Part shown: piece after piece, positions 35,490 through 44,824 of the stretch | How positions within the stretch are numbered: the first letter of the stretch is position 1 | How the letters are laid out: each line of letters begins with the position of its first letter | NCBI RefSeq assembly: GCF_011193355.1 | Contig: NZ_CP049780.1 | Location: forward strand, 3,795,085 to 3,859,084 | Length of the DNA stretch: 64,000 nt | Origin: Streptomyces sp. JB150 | Lineage (GTDB): Bacteria; Actinomycetota; Actinomycetes; Streptomycetales; Streptomycetaceae | Direction of reading: 5' to 3' | Notes under the pieces: generated by a model | Told to the model about the DNA's origin: nothing | The model's input: the letters and a program-made list of their open reading frames with translations, nothing else | Database searches by the model: none | Position numbers and translations under genes: made by a program

Positions 35490-37126
35490 TGGCACAGGTG
35501 CTGGAGTTCAAGCTCCCCGACCTCGGCGAGGGGCTCACCGAGGCGGAGATCGTGCGCTGGCTGGTGCAGGTCGGCGACGTCGTCGCCGTCGACCAGCCGG
35601 TCGTCGAGGTCGAGACGGCCAAGGCCATGGTCGAGGTCCCCTGCCCCTACGGCGGCGTGGTCACCGCCCGCTTCGGCGAGGAGGGCACCGAGCTGCCCGT
35701 CGGGGCACCCCTGATCACCGTCGCGGTCGGCGCCGCCCCCGGCTCCGACACGCCCGCCCCGGACGCCGGTACCGGTGCCTCCGAGACCGCCGCGGCCCCC
35801 GGCCGTACGACCGGCGGCGCCGCCGAGGCGTCGCGGCAGAGCGAGGGCTCCGGCAACGTCCTCGTGGGCTACGGCACGGGCGCGCCACCGGCCCGCCGCC
35901 CCCGGGTGCGCCCCCAGCCGCCGGGCCCGGGCACGCCCGCGCGGACCCCCGAGCGCACACCGGCCGCCGCGAGCACCCCTCCGGCCACCGCCGACCGCGA
36001 ACGCGTCCACGGCGACCGCCTCGACGGGGGCAGGGACGGCCTCAACGGCAGCGGTGACCACGTCAACGGCAGCGGTGACCACGTCAACGGCACCGGTGAC
36101 CACCTCGACGGCACCGGCGACCGCCTCCTCGGCGACGGCCCCGTCCCCGTGATCTCCCCGCTCGTGCGCCGGCTCGCCCGCGAGAACGGGCTGGACCTGC
36201 GGGAGCTGACCGGCTCCGGCCCGGACGGGCTGATCCTCCGCGCGGATGTGGAGTACGCGCTGCGCGCCGCGGCGGCCCAGGGCGGCCGTACGACGGCTCC
36301 GCAGCCGCAGCTGCAGTCTCAGCCGCAACCGCAGGGGCAGCCGCGCGCGGCAGCCGCCCAGGCGTCCGCGACAACCCCCGCAGCCACCGCCGCTTCCCCG
36401 GCATCCGCCGCTTCCCCCGCCTCACGGACCATCGGCGCGAGCACCCGTGTGCCGCTGCGGGGTGTGCGCGGTGCCGTCGCGGACAAGCTGTCCCGCAGCC
36501 GGCACGAGATCCCGGACGCCACCTGCTGGGTGGACGCCGACGCGACCGAGCTGATGCGGGCCCGCGCCGCGATGAACGCCGCCGGCAGACCGAAGATCTC
36601 CCTGATCGCCCTGCTGGCCCGGATCTGCACCGCCGCGCTCGCCCGCTACCCGGAGCTGAACTCCACCGTGGACATGGCCGCGCGGGAGGTCGTCCGGCTC
36701 GACCAGGTCCACCTGGGCTTCGCCGCGCAGACCGACCGGGGTCTCGTCGTCCCCGTCGTCCGCGACGCGCACGCGCGCGACGCCGAGAGCCTGACCGCGG
36801 AGTTCGCCCGGCTCACCGAGGCGGCCCGGGCCGGGACCCTGACGCCGGGGGAGCTGACCGGCGGCACCTTCACGCTGAACAACTACGGCGTGTTCGGCGT
36901 CGACGGCTCCACGCCGATCATCAACCACCCCGAGGCGGCCATGCTCGGCGTCGGCCGGATCGTCCCCAAGCCGTGGGTGCACGAGGGCGAGCTGGCGGTC
37001 CGCCAGGTCGTACAGCTCTCGCTCACCTTCGACCACCGCGTCTGCGACGGCGGCACGGCCGGCGGCTTCCTGCGCTATGTCGCCGACTGCGTCGAACAGC
37101 CGGCGGTGCTGCTGCGCACCCTGTGA
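35489..37126 (+). CDS. bkdC: branched-chain 2-oxoacid dehydrogenase E2 with expanded linker
   Basis: 545 aa, longer than the 485-aa paralogue downstream. Lipoyl domain (lysine in EVETAKAMVE), a linker of about 130 residues including a heptad-like NGSGDHV repeat (36042-36122), a peripheral-subunit binding domain (SPLVRRLARENGLDL), an Ala/Pro/Gln-rich second linker and the acyltransferase domain with DHRVCDGG. It transfers the acyl group from lipoate to CoA. E3 is not encoded here. Confidence 0.93.
   Translation: MAQVLEFKLPDLGEGLTEAEIVRWLVQVGDVVAVDQPVVEVETAKAMVEVPCPYGGVVTARFGEEGTELPVGAPLITVAVGAAPGSDTPAPDAGTGASETAAAPGRTTGGAAEASRQSEGSGNVLVGYGTGAPPARRPRVRPQPPGPGTPARTPERTPAAASTPPATADRERVHGDRLDGGRDGLNGSGDHVNGSGDHVNGTGDHLDGTGDRLLGDGPVPVISPLVRRLARENGLDLRELTGSGPDGLILRADVEYALRAAAAQGGRTTAPQPQLQSQPQPQGQPRAAAAQASATTPAATAASPASAASPASRTIGASTRVPLRGVRGAVADKLSRSRHEIPDATCWVDADATELMRARAAMNAAGRPKISLIALLARICTAALARYPELNSTVDMAAREVVRLDQVHLGFAAQTDRGLVVPVVRDAHARDAESLTAEFARLTEAARAGTLTPGELTGGTFTLNNYGVFGVDGSTPIINHPEAAMLGVGRIVPKPWVHEGELAVRQVVQLSLTFDHRVCDGGTAGGFLRYVADCVEQPAVLLRTL
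36042..36122 (+). repeat. 21-bp tandem repeat inside the E2 linker
   Basis: Almost four copies of a 21-bp unit coding for NGSGDHV, NGSGDHV, NGTGDHL and DGTGD. In frame, so copy-number change would only alter linker length. Confidence 0.85.
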
Positions 37127-37145
37127 CGCGCGCACCTCTCGTCGT

Positions 37146-37175
37146 CACCCCTGTCCACATGCTGTGACAGGGGTG
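37146..37175 (+). terminator. terminator after the first bkd operon
   Basis: CACCCCTGTC (37146-37155) and GACAGGGGTG (37166-37175) make a perfect 10-bp stem with a 10-nt loop, 20 bp after the E2 stop and before the mobA promoter. Confidence 0.7.
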
Positions 37176-37195
37176 GCAACGATCTTCGGGGCGCT

Positions 37196-37201
37196 CATAC
37201 T
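37196..37201 (+). promoter_or_regulatory. -10 box of mobA (leaderless)
   Basis: CATACT lies 6 nt before ATG 37208 and no ribosome site intervenes. Confidence 0.5.
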
Positions 37202-37207
37202 CGGGGC

Positions 37208-38203
37208 ATGACCCCGCACGCGCCCCCACCCGGCACCCACGCCCCGCACGGCGCTGCTTCGGCCGGTGCTGCCTCGCCGGGCGGCGCCCCGGCCGGGGAT
37301 GCCCCGTACGGCGACGTGCGCGGCGACGCCCCGTACGGCGACGTCCGGTGCGACGCCGTGGTGCTCGCGGGTGGTGCCGCGCGGCGGCTCGGCGGCGCCG
37401 ACAAGCCCGCCGTGCGGGTGGGCGGCCGACCCCTGCTCGACCGGGTGCTCGCCGCCTGCGCCGAGGCCCGCACCACCGTCGTCGTCGCCGACCCGCGCCC
37501 CACCGCCCGCCCGGTGACCTGGGCGCGCGAGGACCCGCCCGGCGCCGGCCCGGTCGCCGCCCTCGACGCCGGACTGCGGCACACCGCCGCCGAGCACGTC
37601 GTGGTGCTCTCCGCGGACCTTCCGTTCCTCGGCACGGGCACGGTACGGCGGCTGCGGGCCGCCCTGGCCGCGAGCGGCGCCGAGGGCGCGCTGCTCACCG
37701 ATGCCGACGGCCGCGACCAGCCGCTCGTCGCCGTCTACCGCACCGGCGCGCTGCGCCGCGAGCTGGCCGCGCTCAGCGCCGCGCACGGCACGCTCACCGG
37801 TCTTCCGCTGCGCCGGCTGACCGGCGCGCTCGACCTCATCCGTGTCCCGGACCCGGTCGCCTCCTTCGACTGCGACACCTGGGACGACATCGCCTCCGCA
37901 AGGGCACGCATCAGGGAGCATGACTACGTGTTGGATGAATGGATCTCCGCAGTCAAGGACGAGCTGGGCATCGACCTCGACGTCGACACCGGTGTTCTGC
38001 TCGACCTGGCCCGCGACGCCGCGCACGGCGTGGCACGCCCCGCGGCCCCGCTGACCACCTTCCTCGTCGGCTATGCCGCCGCCCGCGCGGACGGCGGCCC
38101 GGAGGCCGTCGCCGAGGCCGCCCGCAAGGCCGCCGCCCTGGCGCAGCGCTGGGCGGACGAGGACGCCGCGGCCGGATCCGGCACGCGCCCGGACGCCGGA
38201 TGA
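37208..38203 (+). CDS. mobA: molybdenum cofactor guanylyltransferase MobA fused to DUF6457
   Basis: 331 aa. Residues 1-50 are low-complexity with repeated DAPYGDVR; the nucleotidyltransferase domain starts at VVLAGGAARRLGGADKP and ends near residue 240. The remaining 85 residues, from DEWISAVKDELGIDLDVD, form a DUF6457 domain, usually a separate small protein. MobA attaches GMP to molybdopterin. The fused domain probably acts in the same cofactor step. moeA follows with 4-nt overlap. Confidence 0.9.
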   Translation: MTPHAPPPGTHAPHGAASAGAASPGGAPAGDAPYGDVRGDAPYGDVRCDAVVLAGGAARRLGGADKPAVRVGGRPLLDRVLAACAEARTTVVVADPRPTARPVTWAREDPPGAGPVAALDAGLRHTAAEHVVVLSADLPFLGTGTVRRLRAALAASGAEGALLTDADGRDQPLVAVYRTGALRRELAALSAAHGTLTGLPLRRLTGALDLIRVPDPVASFDCDTWDDIASARARIREHDYVLDEWISAVKDELGIDLDVDTGVLLDLARDAAHGVARPAAPLTTFLVGYAAARADGGPEAVAEAARKAAALAQRWADEDAAAGSGTRPDAG

Positions 38204-39714
38204 CCGCCCCCGGCACCCGGGCCGGCGAGGACGCCCACGACCTCGACGTCGAGGAGGCCCTGGCTCTCGTGAAACCGCCTCACCGCCACACCCCTGGCGA
38301 CCACGTCGCCGCGCGTGGCGATCACGTCCCTGCGCGCGGCGACCACGCCTCCGCGCCCGGGGACCGGGCCTCCTCGCCCGCCCAGGCCCCCTCCCCCGCG
38401 CCGCAGAACGCCACCACCGACACCACCGCAGCACAGGGCACCGGCTCCACCGCCTCCGCCCCCCGGCAACACGCCCACCACCGCGCCCACCACCGTGCCA
38501 CGCCCTGGCCGGAGGCCCGCGCGACGGCCGAACGGGCCGGACGCACCACCCGTGCCGGCGCGGGGGAGACGGGACGATCCCCCGTCACCGTGCCCCTGGA
38601 CGCGGCCCTCGGCCTGGTCCTCGCCGCTCCGCTGGCGGCGCTCACCGACCTGCCCTCCTTCGACACGTCGGCGATGGACGGCTGGGCCGTCGCCGGCCCC
38701 GGCCCCTGGACCCTGCGCGAGGACGGCGTGCTGGCGGGACACGCGCAGCCCGAACGGCTCGCCGACGGTGAGGCCGTCCGCATCGCCACCGGCGCCCGGA
38801 TCCCGCCGGACACCACGGCGGTCCTGCGCAGCGAGCACGGCCTCACGGACGACAAGGGCCGCCTCCATCCGACCCGGGACCACCTCGGGCACGGCCAGGA
38901 CATCCGCCCCCGCGCCCAGGAGTGCCGCAGCGGGGACCAGCTGCTGCCCGCCGGCACACCCGTCACCCCCGTCGTCCTCGGACTGGCCGCCGCGGCCGGG
39001 TACGACACCCTCACCGTGGTCCCCCGCCCGCGCGTCGACGTCCTCGTCCTCGGCGACGAACTGCTCACCGAAGGCCTGCCGCACGACGGGCTCATCCGCG
39101 ACGCCCTCGGTCCCATGCTTCCGCCGTGGCTGCGGGCGCTCGGCACCGAGGTCACGGCGGTCCGCCGGATCGGCGACGACGCCGACGCGCTGCACCGTGC
39201 GATCACCGACAGCGAGGCGGACCTCGTCGTCACCACCGGCGGCACCGCGGCGGGCCCCGTCGACCACGTCCATCCCACGCTGCACCGCATCGGCGCGCGG
39301 CTGCTCGTCGACGGCGTGAAGGTACGCCCCGGCCACCCCATGCTCCTGGCCCGGCTCACCGAGGGCCGGTACCTCGTCGGCCTGCCCGGCAACCCGCTCG
39401 CGGCCGTCTCCGGACTGCTCACCCTCGCCGAGCCCCTGCTGCGCGCCCTCGCCGGGCGTGCGGCCCCGGAGCGCTACGCGCTGCCGCTGCGGGACGGAGC
39501 CCACGGGCACCCGTACGACACCCGGCTGATCCCCGTCCTCCTGCGCGGTGAGCGTGCCGTGCCGCTGCACTACAACGGCCCGGCGATGCTGCGCGGCGTC
39601 GCGGCGGCCGACGCGCTGGCCGTCGTACCGCCGGGCGGGGCGAAACCGGGGCAGGAGACGGAGATCCTGGAACTGCCGTGGGCGACGACCGGGCTCGCCG
39701 CGTGTTCCACGTGA
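38200..39714 (+). CDS. moeA: molybdopterin molybdenumtransferase MoeA with N-terminal insertion
   Basis: 504 aa against about 400-430 for the family. The N-terminus DLDVEEALALVKPP is interrupted by about 75 residues of low complexity (repeated GDH, then Pro/Thr/His-rich) before WPEARATAERAGR resumes the usual sequence. Motifs SAMDGWAV, VVTTGGTAAGPVDHV and GLPGNPLAAVSGL are intact. The enzyme inserts molybdate into adenylylated molybdopterin. The stop codon TGA at 39712 lies inside a parS site. Confidence 0.92.
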   Translation: MTAPGTRAGEDAHDLDVEEALALVKPPHRHTPGDHVAARGDHVPARGDHASAPGDRASSPAQAPSPAPQNATTDTTAAQGTGSTASAPRQHAHHRAHHRATPWPEARATAERAGRTTRAGAGETGRSPVTVPLDAALGLVLAAPLAALTDLPSFDTSAMDGWAVAGPGPWTLREDGVLAGHAQPERLADGEAVRIATGARIPPDTTAVLRSEHGLTDDKGRLHPTRDHLGHGQDIRPRAQECRSGDQLLPAGTPVTPVVLGLAAAAGYDTLTVVPRPRVDVLVLGDELLTEGLPHDGLIRDALGPMLPPWLRALGTEVTAVRRIGDDADALHRAITDSEADLVVTTGGTAAGPVDHVHPTLHRIGARLLVDGVKVRPGHPMLLARLTEGRYLVGLPGNPLAAVSGLLTLAEPLLRALAGRAAPERYALPLRDGAHGHPYDTRLIPVLLRGERAVPLHYNGPAMLRGVAAADALAVVPPGGAKPGQETEILELPWATTGLAACST

Positions 39715-39717
39715 AAC
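39704..39717. promoter_or_regulatory. parS: parS-like site overlapping the moeA stop codon
   Basis: GTTCCACGTGAAAC is the exact reverse complement of the site at 888-901. The last sense codons and TGA stop of moeA (TGT TCC ACG TGA) are part of it. Confidence 0.8.
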
Positions 39718-39788
39718 AACCCGGCTGACGCGCCAACTTCGACCCTTTCGACCCTTTCGACCGCTTGGGGCGATTCGGTCGAGTCGGC

Positions 39789-40904
39789 CTACTCCGCCCC
39801 GTCCATCCCTGGGCGGCTCACCGTGATCAAGTGGTCGCCGGGCTGGAGCTGGGTGTGCCAGCCGGTCGCGTAGTCCAGCCGCTTGCGGTCGCGGATGACG
39901 GCGAGCACCAGGTCGCCGCACTCGCGGGGCGTGCGACCGACCTCCTGCGGGGTGACGGTGCGCTCGATGAGGTCCAGGCCGCTGCCCAGGGTCATCAGGT
40001 CCTCCAGGGCGCGGGCCGCGGGCGGGCTGGCCATGAAGGTGCCGAGCAGCCGGCCGGCCGAGCTGGAGCTGGTCACCACGGTGTCCGCGCCGCTCTGCTT
40101 GAGCAGCGGCACGTTCTCGTCCTCCCGGACGGCCACCACGATCGTCGCGCGCCGGTTCAGCTGGCGCGCGGTGAGGGTGATCAGCGTGGCCGTCTCGTCC
40201 CGCTGCGGGGCGACGATCACCTGCGAGGCGCGCTGCAGTTCCGCCTTGAGCAGCGTCTCGGACAGCGTGGCGTCCCCGTTGATCGCCACCAGGCCGTCGT
40301 CGCCGGCCGCGGTCACCGCTTTCTGCTGGGCGTCGACGACGACGATCCGGCTCTTGTCGATGCCCTGCCCGACCAGGGTCTGCACGGCGTGGCGGCCCTT
40401 CGTGCCGTAGCCGATGAGCACGATGTGGTCCCGGGTCCGGGTGCGCCAGCGGTGGATGCGGACCTGCTGGCGGGTCCGTTCCGTGAGGACCTCCAGGGTG
40501 GTGCCGACCAGGATGATCAGGAACAGCACGCGCAGCGGGGTGATGACGAAGATGTTGGTGAGCCGCGCGGCGTCGCTGACCGGGGTGATGTCGCCGTATC
40601 CAGTGGTGGAGAGGGTGACGGTGGCGTAGTAGGCCGCGTCGACGAGGTCGACGGCCCCGTCGGAGTTGTCGTTGTAGCCCTCACGGTCGAAGTAGACCAG
40701 CACGATGGTGACGACCAGCACCACCAGCGCCATGACCAGGCGTTTGATGACCTGCTGAAGGGGCGGTACGACGGTCTCCGTCGGCATCGTGATGGCGCGG
40801 CCCGCCTCCGCGTCGTCGCGTGCCTCCTTGCGCGAGCGGTACCACAGCGCCCGCAGAAGAGCCGCCCTCTTCTGCGGGGAATGCGGTTGTTCGTCGCCCT
40901 TCAT
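39789..40904 (-). CDS. potassium channel with RCK (TrkA-N/TrkA-C) domain
   Basis: 371 aa from ATG 40904 (GGGGG upstream). Two membrane helices flank the selectivity filter TTGYGD; the cytoplasmic RCK domain starts at DHIVLIGYGTKGR with a nucleotide-binding GxGxxG. Typical two-helix ligand-gated K+ channel. It is divergent from a gene for a free RCK protein that is clearly paralogous to its own C-terminal half. Confidence 0.93.
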   Translation of the reverse strand: MKGDEQPHSPQKRAALLRALWYRSRKEARDDAEAGRAITMPTETVVPPLQQVIKRLVMALVVLVVTIVLVYFDREGYNDNSDGAVDLVDAAYYATVTLSTTGYGDITPVSDAARLTNIFVITPLRVLFLIILVGTTLEVLTERTRQQVRIHRWRTRTRDHIVLIGYGTKGRHAVQTLVGQGIDKSRIVVVDAQQKAVTAAGDDGLVAINGDATLSETLLKAELQRASQVIVAPQRDETATLITLTARQLNRRATIVVAVREDENVPLLKQSGADTVVTSSSSAGRLLGTFMASPPAARALEDLMTLGSGLDLIERTVTPQEVGRTPRECGDLVLAVIRDRKRLDYATGWHTQLQPGDHLITVSRPGMDGAE

Positions 40905-40996
40905 CGTGAGCCCCCTGTGACGCTGATCCGGACAGTCGGCACCATGGTTCCCGACGAGCGCCCGTCCGTCACAACGCACACCCCTGGAGGCCTGTC

Positions 40997-41671
40997 TTGC
41001 GGGACCACACCGTCGTCGTCGGTTTCGGCACGAAGGGCCGGTCGGCGATCCGTGCCGCTTGCGCCACGGGGCTGCGCAAGGAGCGGGTCGTCGTGGTCGA
41101 TCCGAGCAACAAGGCGATCGACGCCGCGACGGCCGAAGGCTATGCCGCGGTGCTCGGCGACGCCACCCGCAGCGAGGTGCTGAAGCGCGCCGAGGTGCAG
41201 CGGGCGGGCCAGATCATCATCGCCACCCAGCGCGACGACACGGCCGTTCTGGTGGCGCTGACGGCCCGGCAGCTCAACGCCCGGGCGAAGATCGTGGCGG
41301 CGGTGCGCGAGGAGGAGAACGCGCCGCTGCTGAAGCAGTCCGGCGCCGACGAGGTGATCACCAGCGCGGGCGCGGCCGGCCGGCTGCTGGGGCTGTCCGT
41401 GCTGAGCCCGGCGGCGGGCCGGGTGATGGAGGACCTGATCCGGCAGGGCAGCGGCCTGGACATCGTCGAGCGGCCCGTCACCCGGGCCGAGGTGGGACTG
41501 AGCCCGCGGGAGACGCCCGACCTGGTGGTGAGCGTCGTCCGCGGGCACCGGGTGCTCGGCTACGACGACCCGGCCGTAGGCCGGCTGGAGCTGACGGACC
41601 GGGTGATCACCGTCGTCCCGGCAGAGGAACAGGAGGAGCGGCCGGGCCTGCCGCCCACCATGGGCCGCTGA
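40997..41671 (+). CDS. stand-alone RCK/TrkA-N NAD-binding protein
   Basis: 224 aa from TTG 40997 with GGAGG 7 nt upstream. It aligns over its whole length with the RCK half of the divergent channel (shared QRDDTA, LTARQLNARA, AVREEENAPLLKQSGAD), but has no pore. It could join the channel's gating ring, as free RCK subunits do in MthK, or serve another transporter. I see no membrane segment. Confidence 0.88.
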   Translation: MRDHTVVVGFGTKGRSAIRAACATGLRKERVVVVDPSNKAIDAATAEGYAAVLGDATRSEVLKRAEVQRAGQIIIATQRDDTAVLVALTARQLNARAKIVAAVREEENAPLLKQSGADEVITSAGAAGRLLGLSVLSPAAGRVMEDLIRQGSGLDIVERPVTRAEVGLSPRETPDLVVSVVRGHRVLGYDDPAVGRLELTDRVITVVPAEEQEERPGLPPTMGR

Positions 41672-41805
41672 GGGCCACCCCGCGGCGGCACCATTCCGAG
41701 AGCCGGGCGCCGGGCGTCGACGCAGTGCACCGACCCCCGAGCACCGGCCGCCGAGCGCCGCTCGCCGCCGCAGCGCACCCGGCCCCGAGCCCCGCCGCAG
41801 ACCGC

Positions 41806-42654
41806 CTACTTCCGGTTGTACAGCCGCATCGTGACCGGCCCGAAGACCAGCATGAACAGCGCCGCCCACCCCAGCGACCAGGCGATCTCGTCGGCCGGCC
41901 AGTCGCCCGCCATCAGACCCCGCACCGCGGACGCCAGATGGGTGACCGGGCTGTTGTTGACGAAGGCCTGCAGCCAGCCCGGCATGGTGCTCGGGTCGAC
42001 GAACACGTTGGACAGGAAGGTGAGCGGGAAGATCACCATCATGCTGACGCCCATCACCGACTTCTCGGTGCGCAGCAGCAGCCCGAACATCGTCCAGATC
42101 CACGAGAACGCGAACGAGAAGACGATCAGCAGCGCGATCCCGGCGGCCACCCCGCCGACCCCGCCGTCCGGGCGGTAGCCGAGGACGATGCCGACGGTCA
42201 GCATCACCACGGACGCGATGGTGTAGCGCAGGGCGTCGCCGAGGAGGTAGCCGACCATCGTCGACGGCCGCCAGATGGGCAGCGACCGGAACCGGTCGAA
42301 GACGCCCTTCTCGATGTCCGTGTTCACCGAGACCCCGGTGTACATGGTGATCATCACGACCGACATGACGAGGATGCCCGGCAGCAGGAACTGGATGTAC
42401 TCCTTCGGCGACCCGGCGAGCGCGCCACCGAACAGGTACGTGTACATCAGCACCATCATGATCGGGAACGCGGTGACGTCGAAGAGCTGCTCGGGAACGT
42501 GCTTGATCTTCAGCACGGCCCGCCAGCCGAACGTCAGCGAGGCCGACCAGGCGCTGGGCCGCGGTGGGCGCTCCTTCGCCACCAGCAGCGCGGCCAGCGA
42601 CTCGGCGCTGACGGGGGCGAGGTCCTTGGTCTCCGTGGTCGTCGCGGTGCTCAT
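41806..42654 (-). CDS. ABC-2 type permease (DrrB-like)
   Basis: 282 aa with six membrane helices and the ABC-2 pattern around [17 protein letters not shown] and [21 protein letters not shown]. It forms an exporter of the daunorubicin-resistance type with the ATPase encoded just upstream (4-nt overlap). The substrate is unknown. Confidence 0.92.
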   Translation of the reverse strand: MSTATTTETKDLAPVSAESLAALLVAKERPPRPSAWSASLTFGWRAVLKIKHVPEQLFDVTAFPIMMVLMYTYLFGGALAGSPKEYIQFLLPGILVMSVVMITMYTGVSVNTDIEKGVFDRFRSLPIWRPSTMVGYLLGDALRYTIASVVMLTVGIVLGYRPDGGVGGVAAGIALLIVFSFAFSWIWTMFGLLLRTEKSVMGVSMMVIFPLTFLSNVFVDPSTMPGWLQAFVNNSPVTHLASAVRGLMAGDWPADEIAWSLGWAALFMLVFGPVTMRLYNRK

Positions 42655-43691
42655 GCCGCCACCTCGTCCTTCTCGTCCTTGTCGTCCGTCTCGCCCTCGG
42701 CGCTCGCGCCGTCCGCGGTGTGGGTGTCGTGTCCGGTCAGGGCGAGGAACACCTCGTCCAGGCTGGGCTGGCCCAGCGAGAAGTTGTCGACGGTGACGCC
42801 GGCGCGGGCCAGCTCGCCGAGCGCCCGCGCGGCCTGCTCGGCCGCCGTGTCGTCGCTCGCCGCCCGGCCCAGCCGGGCGGTCAGCGCCACCGGGTCGTGC
42901 TCCTGTTGCACCTGCGCGTCCAGCGTGCGGCGCAGTACGTCCGCCGCGAGCGGCCGCTGCTCGGCGTCCCGCACCCGCAGATGCACGGACCCGGCGCCGA
43001 CGGACGCCTTCAGCTCGCCCTTGGTGCCCTCGGCGATCACCCGCCCGCGGTCGATGACGGCGATCCGGGACGCCAGCTGGTCGGCCTCGTCCAGATACTG
43101 CGTGGTGAGCAGCACCGTCGTGCCCTGGGCGACGACCGCGCGGACGATGTCCCACACCTGGTTGCGGCTGCGCGGGTCGAGCCCGGTGGTCGGCTCGTCG
43201 AGGAAGAGCAGGTCCGGGGTGTTCAGGATGGACGCGGCGATGTCGATGCGCCGCCGCATGCCGCCGGAGTAGTTCTTGATCTGCTTGCCGGCCGCCTCGG
43301 TCAGCCCGAACGCCTCCAGCAGCTGCGCGGCACGCTCCCGGGCCGCCTTCTTGCCGTGCCCGAGCAGCCGGCCCAGCAGGACCAGGTTCTCGGTGCCGGT
43401 CAGGTCCTCGTCGACCGAGGCGTACTGGCCGGTCAGGCTGACCCGTCCGCGCACCTCGTCGGCCGCGTGGACCACGTCGTGGCCGAAGACCCGGGCCTCG
43501 CCGCCGTCGGGGCGCAGCAGCGTGGCGAGCATCTTCACGGTGGTCGTCTTCCCGGCGCCGTTCGGACCGAGGACGCCGTAGACCGTGCCGGTGGGGACGG
43601 CGAGGTCGACGCCGTCGACGGCCCTGGTCTCGCCGAACGTCTTCACCAGGCCCGCGGTCTCGATGGCCAGGCCGGCGGTGTGCTGGCTCAT
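42651..43691 (-). CDS. ABC exporter ATP-binding protein (DrrA-like)
   Basis: 346 aa from ATG 43691. Walker [11 protein letters not shown], signature YSGGMRRR, Walker [17 protein letters not shown], and the C-terminal extension (about residues 225-330) found in DrrA, ending in an acidic/Lys tail. It powers drug or lipid export with the following permease. Divergent from the quinone oxidoreductase gene. Confidence 0.94.
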   Translation of the reverse strand: MSQHTAGLAIETAGLVKTFGETRAVDGVDLAVPTGTVYGVLGPNGAGKTTTVKMLATLLRPDGGEARVFGHDVVHAADEVRGRVSLTGQYASVDEDLTGTENLVLLGRLLGHGKKAARERAAQLLEAFGLTEAAGKQIKNYSGGMRRRIDIAASILNTPDLLFLDEPTTGLDPRSRNQVWDIVRAVVAQGTTVLLTTQYLDEADQLASRIAVIDRGRVIAEGTKGELKASVGAGSVHLRVRDAEQRPLAADVLRRTLDAQVQQEHDPVALTARLGRAASDDTAAEQAARALGELARAGVTVDNFSLGQPSLDEVFLALTGHDTHTADGASAEGETDDKDEKDEVAA

Positions 43692-43814
43692 ATGGGGTGT
43701 CCTTCCGCGTACTCGGATTACGCAGGGGAAGACCTCCACCGTCGCCCAAACTCATCGCTCACGCATACGGATTCTCGCCCGCCCCCGTCCCCGCCCCGCC
43801 CCACGACCGAGGAG

Positions 43815-43820
43815 TAGCGT
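43815..43820 (+). promoter_or_regulatory. -10 box of the quinone oxidoreductase gene (leaderless)
   Basis: TAGCGT lies 7 nt before ATG 43828; no ribosome site intervenes. Confidence 0.5.
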
Positions 43821-43827
43821 CCCCCTC

Positions 43828-44808
43828 ATGCATGCGATCACGATTCCCGAACCCGGCGGTCCCGAGGTGCTGACCTGGGCCGAGGTCCCGGATCCGGAGG
43901 CCGGCGAGGGCGAGGTCCTGGTCGAGGTGGCGGCGAGCGCCGTCAACCGCGCCGACATCCTCCAGCGGCAGGGCCATTACGCGCCCCCGCCCGGCGCGTC
44001 CCCCTACCCCGGCCTGGAGTGCTCCGGGCGGATCGCCGCCCTCGGCACGGGTGTCGGGGGCTGGTCCGTCGGTGACGAGGTGTGCGCGCTGCTCGCGGGC
44101 GGCGGTTACGCCGAGAAGGTGGTCGTGCCCGCCGGACAGCTGCTGCCGGTGCCCGGGAAGGTGGCCCTGCACGAGGCCGCCGCGCTGCCCGAGGTGACCT
44201 GCACCGTCTGGTCGAACGTCTTCATGGTCGCCCATCTGCGGCCCGGCGAGACGCTGCTGGTGCACGGCGGGTCCAGCGGCATCGGCACGATGGCGATCCA
44301 GCTCGGCAAGGCCGTCGGGGCGAGGGTCGCGGTCACCGCGGGCACGAAGGAGAAGCTGGAGCGCTGCGCCGAGCTGGGCGCGGACATCCTGATCGACTAC
44401 CGGGAGCAGGACTTCGTCGCCGAGATCAAGAGGGCCACCGGCGGCGCGGGCGCCGACGTCATCCTCGACAACATGGGCGCCAAGTACCTCGACCGCAACG
44501 TCAAGGCGCTCGCCGTCAACGGCCGGCTCGCGATCATCGGCATGCAGGGCGGCGTCAAGGGCGAGCTGAACATCGGTGCGCTGCTCGCCAAGCGCGCCGC
44601 CATCACCGCGACCTCGCTGCGCGCGCGCCCGCTCGACGAGAAGGCGGCGATCGTGGCGGCCGTACGCGAGCACGTGTGGCCGCTGTTCGACGCCGGGCAC
44701 GTCCGGCCGGTCGTCGACCGCGAGGTCCCGATGCGCGAGGCGGCCACCGGGCATCGCCTGGTCGAGGAGAGCGGCCACATCGGAAAGGTCCTGCTGGTCA
44801 CCGGGTGA
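43828..44808 (+). CDS. NAD(P)H:quinone oxidoreductase (zeta-crystallin/PIG3 family)
   Basis: 326 aa of the zinc-free medium-chain dehydrogenase group. N-terminal SAVNRADILQRQGHYAPPPGASP is characteristic of the PIG3-like branch; the NADP loop is HGGSSGIGTMAIQLGK. It would reduce quinones or other electrophilic enones. Leaderless start at 43828 makes the longer frame upstream unlikely. Confidence 0.92.
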   Translation: MHAITIPEPGGPEVLTWAEVPDPEAGEGEVLVEVAASAVNRADILQRQGHYAPPPGASPYPGLECSGRIAALGTGVGGWSVGDEVCALLAGGGYAEKVVVPAGQLLPVPGKVALHEAAALPEVTCTVWSNVFMVAHLRPGETLLVHGGSSGIGTMAIQLGKAVGARVAVTAGTKEKLERCAELGADILIDYREQDFVAEIKRATGGAGADVILDNMGAKYLDRNVKALAVNGRLAIIGMQGGVKGELNIGALLAKRAAITATSLRARPLDEKAAIVAAVREHVWPLFDAGHVRPVVDREVPMREAATGHRLVEESGHIGKVLLVTG

Positions 44809-44824
44809 CCGCCGGGCCGGCCGC

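Noticed and set aside
36042..36122. CRISPR-like spaced repeats
   Set aside because: Repeats are contiguous, in frame and code for an E2 linker; no spacers. The same reasoning excludes 45218-45379 and 49721-49870.
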